A DNA stretch of 36,243 bases from Oscillospiraceae bacterium (GTDB taxonomy: Bacteria; Bacillota; Clostridia; Oscillospirales; Oscillospiraceae): NCBI GenBank assembly GCA_017457285.1, contig JAFTHT010000004.1:1-36243 (forward strand), written 5' to 3'. Made by a program: the position numbers and the translations under genes. Each line of letters begins with the position of its first letter. Within the stretch, counting starts at the first letter, position 1. This document shows, in pieces, positions 31,725 through 36,243 of this stretch. A model generated the notes under the pieces. That model was not told the origin of the DNA and made no database searches. It saw only the letters and a list, made by a program, of their open reading frames with translations.

Positions 31725-32444
31725 TTAACCCAAAATGTCCTCCATGTTGTACATTCCGGCGGCCTTGCCCACCATGAACCGGGCGGCGGCCACGGCGCCA
31801 TCGGCCAGCATGGCCCGGGAGCCGGATTCGTGCTTCAGGGTCAGGGACTGGTTGCCGGTGTGGATGTGAACCTCATGGATGCCCACCACATTGCCCAGCC
31901 GCAAGGCGGAGATGCCGATTTCCTCCTTGGTCCGCTTGCCCTCGCCGGCACGGCCGCAGTTGGCCACGGCCTGGGGCCGAACCTCCTTGATGGCGTTGAA
32001 CAGCATCAGGGCAGTGCCGCTGGGGGCATCGACCTTCCGCGTGTGGTGGACTTCGACGATCTCGATGTCCGCGTCCGGGAAATAACTGGCGGCCTCCTTG
32101 GCAAGGCGGCACAGCACGGCGATGCCCATGCTCACATTGCCGGTGAAAAATACGGGAATTTCCCCGGCGGCGGCATCGATCAGGGCCTTCTCCTCGGGGG
32201 TGTGGCCGGTGGTGCCCACCACCACGGCGGCGTTGATGGATTTTGCGTAGGCCAGCACATCGGCGATGGCGCTGTGGTGGCTGAAATCGATGACCACATC
32301 GGCCTCCACCTTCCCCAGCTCGGCGAAGGTCTTGGGGACGTTGTTTTCCCCGTCAATGCTGACCCGGCCCACGCACTCGGCGCCCAGAATCTCATCAATC
32401 AGCTTACCCATGGCGCCATTTGCGCCGCAAAGAACGACTTTCAT
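31725..32444 (-). CDS. dapB: 4-hydroxy-tetrahydrodipicolinate reductase
   Basis: This 239-residue enzyme reduces the DapA product with NAD(P)H, giving the tetrahydrodipicolinate that Ddh uses. The N-terminal nucleotide loop is GANGAMG (8-14). GTTGHT lies at 77-82, the catalytic His133-His134 and Lys137 in EVHHTRKVDAPSGTA. The length suits the shorter, Thermotoga-like/Clostridial form. It is 18 kb from dapA-ddh-lysA and on the other strand, so it lies outside the lysine riboswitch. The ATG at 32444 has a weak AAGG ribosome site. Confidence 0.95.
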   Translation of the reverse strand: MKVVLCGANGAMGKLIDEILGAECVGRVSIDGENNVPKTFAELGKVEADVVIDFSHHSAIADVLAYAKSINAAVVVGTTGHTPEEKALIDAAAGEIPVFFTGNVSMGIAVLCRLAKEAASYFPDADIEIVEVHHTRKVDAPSGTALMLFNAIKEVRPQAVANCGRAGEGKRTKEEIGISALRLGNVVGIHEVHIHTGNQSLTLKHESGSRAMLADGAVAAARFMVGKAAGMYNMEDILG

Positions 32445-32487
32445 ATTGTTTACCTTACTTTCTGTTTAATGTAGGAGAATGCGTTGT

Positions 32488-32521
32488 AAAAGTAGGGACA
32501 CCCGTCCCCGGGTGTCCCTAC
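32488..32521 (-). terminator. Probable terminator after the DUF2461 gene
   Basis: A perfect 12-bp stem, GTAGGGACACCC with GGGTGTCCCTAC, and a 6-base loop is followed on the minus strand by TTTTA. It separates the DUF2461 gene from dapB. The motif looks like a dispersed repeat in its own right. Confidence 0.65.
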
Positions 32522-32530
32522 GGGGGGGAA

Positions 32531-33178
32531 TTATGTTTTGAAAAAGTTCAAATATTCATACAAAGGAATCAGTTTTTCGAAGAAATCCGCCACACGGGTG
32601 GCCAGTTCCGGGCCGAAGAGTTCGGGGTTGGGAATTTCCTCCCGGACGCAGCCGATTTGGCCCTTCCAGGCGAAGTAGGGGGCAAGACGGGGGTCCTCGG
32701 CCTGCTTGGGCCGCTTGTAAAGCTCCGCGGTGATGCGCTGCCCCACCGCTGCCTCGGTGTCGGCGATGAGCTTCAGAAATTCATCGGGCTTGGCGGCAAT
32801 ATGTTTTCGGAAGGACTCCATGGTGGCGGGCCGGCCCTGCCACCAGAACAGGCCGTAGTGGACCCGGTCCGGGTTGATTTCGAAGTAGAGGCAGGGGTTC
32901 TCCGCCCACCAGGCCACATCCTGACGGATGCAGATCCACAGGCTCTCCTTGTAAGGGAGCGGGTGATGGAGCCGGGCATCCCGGTAAATGCGGCTGACCT
33001 TCAGGATATTGCCGGGCCGGTCGATGAAGGGCTGGAACAGGTCCTTGCCCAGGGCTTTCATGGGCTCGTAGAGGGTGTCAATGTATTGCTGTTTATGCTC
33101 CAGGAACCACTCCCGGTTGTTATTCAGCCGGATGCCCCAGAGGAAATCGATGGTTTCGGGCGTAAAGCCGGGGAACAT
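32531..33178 (-). CDS. DUF2461 family protein
   Basis: This 215-residue cytoplasmic protein starts at ATG 33178 behind AAAGGAGGG. It matches the DUF2461 pattern: an opening FTPETIDFLWGIRLNNNREWF, then VSRIYRDARLHHPLPYKES, LYFEINPDRVHYGLFWW and a C-terminal LFGPELATRVADFFEKLIPLYEYL. The family is widespread, usually solitary, with no established reaction. It lies downstream of the ParB-BMP and metallophosphoesterase genes, separated by a family A repeat, and ends at a terminator-like hairpin, so it may be the last gene of that unit. Confidence 0.9.
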   Translation of the reverse strand: MFPGFTPETIDFLWGIRLNNNREWFLEHKQQYIDTLYEPMKALGKDLFQPFIDRPGNILKVSRIYRDARLHHPLPYKESLWICIRQDVAWWAENPCLYFEINPDRVHYGLFWWQGRPATMESFRKHIAAKPDEFLKLIADTEAAVGQRITAELYKRPKQAEDPRLAPYFAWKGQIGCVREEIPNPELFGPELATRVADFFEKLIPLYEYLNFFKT

Positions 33179-33217
33179 GGGATGCCCTCCTTTGTTAGGG
33201 ATGCAAAACTAACCCAT

Positions 33218-33309
33218 TGTCATTGCGAGGAGCGAAGCGACGTGGCAATCTCCTAAGGATACCGGAAACCCCGGGGGATTGCCACGGCCCTTCGGGCCTC
33301 GCAATGACA
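33218..33309. repeat. Family A hairpin repeat between phosphoesterase and DUF2461 genes
   Basis: It starts TGTCATTGCGAGGAGCGAAG, as do the copies at 5969 and 36106, and ends GGCCTCGCAATGACA. It has only a short core (about 25 bp). It begins 9 bases after the phosphoesterase stop in the direction of transcription. Confidence 0.88.
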
Positions 33310-33319
33310 GTGGTTTTTG

Positions 33320-33970
33320 TTAATCTTTGTGCTTCGTTTTCCAGATAATTTCGCCCCGGTGTTTTTCGGGGTAGGGATTATCCGGCGCCTCGATGACGTA
33401 GCGTTCGGAAACGTTGACCACCTTGGTGTCGCCGTACTGCCGCTCCCGCTGGTTGGCGCCGTAGCGCAGGTGGACGTGGCCGTGGAGCAGATATTTGGGC
33501 TTGTACAGCTCCATCATCTCCCGGAAGCACTGGAAGCCATGATGAGCCGGGTCGTCCGCATCCCCCACGCCGTAGGGGGGCGCATGGGTGACGATGATAT
33601 CAACGCCCCCCAATTTCCGAACCTTTCGGTCGATTTTGGCAATACGGCGGAACATTTCCTTCTCGGTGTACTGGTAATCACCGGGGTGGTAGCGCAGGCA
33701 GCCCCCCAGTCCCAGAATCCGCAGGCCGTTGTAGACGATCACATGGTCGTCGATGCAGTCGCAGCCCTCCGGGGGGTAGGTATTGTAGGAGGTATCGTGG
33801 TTGCCGTGGACGTAGAGCACCGGGCAGCGGCCCATGGTGACCAGAAACGTCAGATAATCGGCTTTGAGGTCGCCGCAGGAGATGATCAGGTCGTAATCTT
33901 TCAGCCGCCCCGGGACGTAGCTGTCCCACAGCGCGGCGCATTCTTCGTCGGAAACGGCAAGTATTTTCAC
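33320..33970 (-). CDS. Metallophosphoesterase with altered first metal motif
   Basis: This 216-residue calcineurin-like phosphoesterase starts at GTG 33970. AAGGAGG is 8 bases upstream, and the start overlaps the previous stop as GTGA. Metal-site blocks are CGDLKAD, YVHGNHD, VTHAPPYG and LHGHVH. The first motif, normally DxH, reads SDEE (Asp7 and neighbours), so the usual His is missing. This form recurs in a Clostridial subfamily, from memory. The enzyme should be cytoplasmic and hydrolyse a phosphomono- or diester, substrate unknown. Coupling to the ParB-BMP protein suggests a shared task, possibly in nucleotide or nucleoside handling; that is inference. Confidence 0.88.
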   Translation of the reverse strand: MKILAVSDEECAALWDSYVPGRLKDYDLIISCGDLKADYLTFLVTMGRCPVLYVHGNHDTSYNTYPPEGCDCIDDHVIVYNGLRILGLGGCLRYHPGDYQYTEKEMFRRIAKIDRKVRKLGGVDIIVTHAPPYGVGDADDPAHHGFQCFREMMELYKPKYLLHGHVHLRYGANQRERQYGDTKVVNVSERYVIEAPDNPYPEKHRGEIIWKTKHKD

Positions 33971-35922
33971 AATGGGGCCTCCTTTTCGGCAGGAATCTGG
34001 TCTTTGTATATACCCAGCTCCCGAACCATGGCCCGGGAAATGGGCAGAATCTCGTCAAAACGGGGGATGTCGCCTTCCACATTCTGGCAGAGCCAGTCCA
34101 TGTGGAGGATTTCGTCGGGGGTAAAGGTGCGGCTGCCGTCGTTTTTCAGGGAGCCGTCCTGGGCGATGATCTGGCGGTAGAAGGGGTCGATGGTGCCGTT
34201 GCGGATGCCTTTTTGGAGCAGCTCCGCCAGAACCCGGACGCCCTCGGGCAGCTTGTCAGACAGCCGCACGTCCACCACGCCGCTGTCCATGCCCCACCAG
34301 TAGTTCACCGCCCGGCGCTCGTCCCGGTTGGAGTCCCAGGAGCCGGACATGATGGAGCGGACCACGTTTTCGTAGAATTTGCCCCAGAGCCAGCAGGGGG
34401 ACCCCAGGGGGCTCAGGCTGCCAAATTCGTCCACCTGATAGGTGCCGTAGCTGCAAAAATCCAGGTACATCTGGTCCTGCCCCGGCACCTCCCGGTTGGA
34501 GATGACCTGAATGCCCCGGCTGATGAAGTCCGCCACCGGGGTACCGGGCTTGCAGCTCCAGCGCAGGTCGATTTTCGCCCGGGGGTTTGTCATCTGGGCG
34601 CCCAGGGCGAAGGCATTGATGGAGGCGGGCTCGCCGAAAATGGGGTAAGCGGCGATGTAGCCGATGTGGTCGTTGTTGGCCATGGCACCGGCGATGGCGC
34701 CGGTGATGAATTTTGCCTCATACATCCGGCCGTAGTAGGTGCGGATGGAGGAATAGGGAATGTCCACGGAACAGTTTAGGAACCGGATTTTGGGGTATTT
34801 CACCGCCATTTTCAGGGTCACCCGGCCCAATTGGGGGGTGGTGGTGAAGATGACCTGGGCGCCGTTTTCGATGGCCTCCTCCATGGCGGCCTCCGCCAGT
34901 TCCGGGGTGTCGCAGTTGAAGAAGCTCTGGGTGGTGACGGCGGCGCCCATCACGTCCTCCAGGTAGGCCCGGCCCTCGTCGTGGGCGCTGATCCAGCCGC
35001 TGCGCTTGCAGTTGAGCTGATGGACGAAGGCCACATTCAGCTTTTCCGGCGTGGCGGTGATGATGCGGCCCAGGAAGCCGGATTTTGCCTTGGGGGTGGC
35101 GGTTTCCACCTTTACCGGCTCCGGCTGGGCGATGGCGGTCAGGTCCTCCCAGATGGCGGAGAGGGTTTTTTTCAGTTCTTCCGTCGATAGCTTGCCCAAA
35201 TCCCGGAAGGGATACACCTGCAGCCACAGCAGCAGCGCCTCCTCGGGTTTCAGGTCCAGCATCCGCCCGTTGAGGGCGTGGAACGCCTCCCGGAAATATT
35301 GGAAATAGGCGGTAAAGGTCAGCTTTTCCCGGTCGCTCCATTCCTCGCCGGGCTCCTTGCCCAGGGCGGACAGGAGCCGCTGGTAGTCCCCGGGGCGGAC
35401 GTACTGGACATTGTAGAGTTTAGAAACTTTGTAAAAATCCAGAAATTCATAGTAGGCCTTCACCCGGGGGCTATCGTCGGGCTGGGGCAGGATTCGGGTC
35501 ACGTTGGCGGCGATCCGGGCGGCACCGAAGTGCTTCAGCACGGAAACCCGCTTGTTGCCCTCCTGTATGTAAAATTCTCCCAGGTATTCAAAACATTCAA
35601 TGGGGTCCCGGATGCCCTCGTCAGAGAGGTTGGCCATGCAGAGGCTGACCCATTTGCTGGCGAACTCGCTGTTTTCGTCCAGCAGGGGCAGAAAGCCTGC
35701 GGTAAAGGCCCAAATCCGGCCCCCGGTGCGGGTGCCCACGATTTGCTCGATGGGAATCTCCACCAGCCCCACCCGCTGGGTGGATTCGGCGGAAATATCG
35801 GGCAGAATCTGGTCGAGAACCTTGGGATAAGGATTCTGACCGGCGCTGACCAATTCTTTATATTCACGTTGCCCGGTTCGCAGGGCCCGGGCGTATTCGT
35901 CAAATGCTTCTGTTCTGTTCAC
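33967..35922 (-). CDS. ParB-like/BMP (PnrA-type) fusion protein without export signal
   Basis: This 651-residue protein starts at GTG 35922 with a strong AAAGGAGGG site. It has no signal peptide or lipobox, so it should stay in the cytoplasm. Residues about 48-142 resemble a ParB N-terminal domain: EIPIEQIVGTRTGGR, then IRDPIECFEYLGEFYIQEGNKRVSVLKHFGA, whose GNKR parallels the GxRR box II. A helical segment (about 150-265) and a Pro/Lys linker follow. Residues about 293-560 are a basic membrane protein/PnrA fold (LNVAFVHQ, MYEAKFITGAIAGAMANNDHIGYIAAYPI, INAFALGAQMTNP), which in lipoprotein form binds purine nucleosides. A cytosolic BMP domain implies ligand sensing rather than transport. Automatic pipelines will probably call it an ABC substrate-binding protein. 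Confidence 0.85.
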   Translation of the reverse strand: MNRTEAFDEYARALRTGQREYKELVSAGQNPYPKVLDQILPDISAESTQRVGLVEIPIEQIVGTRTGGRIWAFTAGFLPLLDENSEFASKWVSLCMANLSDEGIRDPIECFEYLGEFYIQEGNKRVSVLKHFGAARIAANVTRILPQPDDSPRVKAYYEFLDFYKVSKLYNVQYVRPGDYQRLLSALGKEPGEEWSDREKLTFTAYFQYFREAFHALNGRMLDLKPEEALLLWLQVYPFRDLGKLSTEELKKTLSAIWEDLTAIAQPEPVKVETATPKAKSGFLGRIITATPEKLNVAFVHQLNCKRSGWISAHDEGRAYLEDVMGAAVTTQSFFNCDTPELAEAAMEEAIENGAQVIFTTTPQLGRVTLKMAVKYPKIRFLNCSVDIPYSSIRTYYGRMYEAKFITGAIAGAMANNDHIGYIAAYPIFGEPASINAFALGAQMTNPRAKIDLRWSCKPGTPVADFISRGIQVISNREVPGQDQMYLDFCSYGTYQVDEFGSLSPLGSPCWLWGKFYENVVRSIMSGSWDSNRDERRAVNYWWGMDSGVVDVRLSDKLPEGVRVLAELLQKGIRNGTIDPFYRQIIAQDGSLKNDGSRTFTPDEILHMDWLCQNVEGDIPRFDEILPISRAMVRELGIYKDQIPAEKEAPL

Positions 35923-35967
35923 ACTGGCCCTCCTTTACAAAGCGGTGCGAAGCTGATATTCCAAGCT

Positions 35968-35976
35968 ATTATATCA
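35968..35976 (-). promoter_or_regulatory. Extended -10 promoter of the ParB-BMP operon
   Basis: TGATATAAT on the minus strand, 45 bases upstream of GTG 35922, with no good -35 at 17 bases. The 36-base stretch beyond it is AT-rich and otherwise empty up to the repeat at 36062. Confidence 0.6.
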
Positions 35977-36061
35977 TACCCTTTTTTGGCCGATTTTGCA
36001 ACAAAAATTACGAAAACGATTCGGGAAGGGATTTGTGCGGTTTGACAAATACAGTGAAAAA

Positions 36062-36243
36062 GTTCTTATGAAGGTAAATGATTGTTTAGCACGCTAAGAT
36101 CATGCTGTCATTGCGAGGAGCGAAGCGACGTGGCAATCTCCCGGTATCATCTACGATAAGGAAAAAGTTCGATGAACGTACAATGTAGAATGGGATTATC
36201 CATAGATTTTGGTGCGAATTAGGACCAAAGTTGTACCAGGAGA
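36062..36243. repeat. Family A hairpin repeat, second near-identical long copy (cut by window end)
   Basis: It aligns without gaps to 5925-6106. From 36098 to the end the two differ at a single base (T in the first copy, G here). The left arm starts TGTCATTGCGAGG at 36106. The right arm lies beyond the window. Confidence 0.93.

Noticed and set aside
33967..35922. Assignment as an ordinary nucleoside importer binding protein
   Set aside because: There is no signal peptide or lipobox, and no permease or ATPase genes are adjacent.
36043..36048. A plus-strand TTGACA near the right end as a promoter
   Set aside because: No acceptable -10 box follows at 16-18 bases, and the downstream sequence is a repeat element with no gene in view.

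Overview
The window looks like chromosome from a GC-rich, low-oxygen member of the Clostridia, most likely an uncultured gut Oscillospiraceae-type bacterium. The reasons are Firmicutes-style AAGGAGG ribosome sites, consensus TTGACA-17-TATAAT promoters, L-box and yybP-ykoY leaders, PgeF/SecA neighbours, many sugar-related lipoproteins, and small hairpin repeats (TGTCATTGCGAGG...) of a kind I associate from memory with these genomes. I see no phage, transposase, CRISPR array or plasmid functions. This reads as core chromosome salted with short palindromic elements.

Layout. 1-3.5 kb: the start of a zinc-ribbon membrane protein (cut by the window edge), a secreted transglutaminase-like protein with four Ig-like repeats, a membrane protein with a C-terminal zinc ribbon, and tRNA-Asp(GTC) with its own promoter and terminator. 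3.6-5.9 kb: a lactate/malate dehydrogenase-family enzyme carrying the malate-type specificity arginine, followed by NAD(P)-dependent malic enzyme, which together form an oxaloacetate-malate-pyruvate module. 5.9-6.4 kb: two hairpin repeat elements. 6.4-9.9 kb: a type II P-type cation ATPase on the minus strand and dapA on the plus strand, transcribed divergently from a shared region that holds two riboswitches, a yybP-ykoY (Mn2+) leader for the ATPase and a lysine leader for dapA. 9.9-13.4 kb: dapA, ddh and lysA, a lysine/meso-DAP operon with palindromic repeats in both gaps. 13.4-19.5 kb: a maltose-type ABC importer (binding lipoprotein and two permeases) plus a surface alpha-amylase-family lipoprotein. 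19.5-22 kb: a TraX-like membrane protein and a beta-propeller-like lipoprotein, converging on a shared hairpin. 22.1-29.1 kb: secA, pgeF, an orphan oligopeptide-binding lipoprotein, a DUF3048 lipoprotein and a small lipoprotein. 29.2-35.9 kb, all minus strand: a GH3 beta-glucosidase, dapB, a DUF2461 protein, a metallophosphoesterase, and a 651-residue protein that joins a ParB-like domain to a BMP (PnrA-type nucleoside-binding) domain.

How the parts fit. DapA, DapB, Ddh and LysA together make lysine through the one-step DAP dehydrogenase route, with lysine feedback on dapA transcription. The amylase, ABC importer and GH3 enzyme suit a starch and oligosaccharide scavenger. SecA would serve the many exported lipoproteins.

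Most notable: the ParB-BMP fusion, which has no export signal and is translationally coupled to a phosphoesterase; the Mn2+ riboswitch in front of a 'calcium' ATPase, with a mobile-looking hairpin repeat inside its leader; and a family of at least seven TGTCATTGCGAGG hairpin elements, two of which, 30 kb apart, are almost identical.
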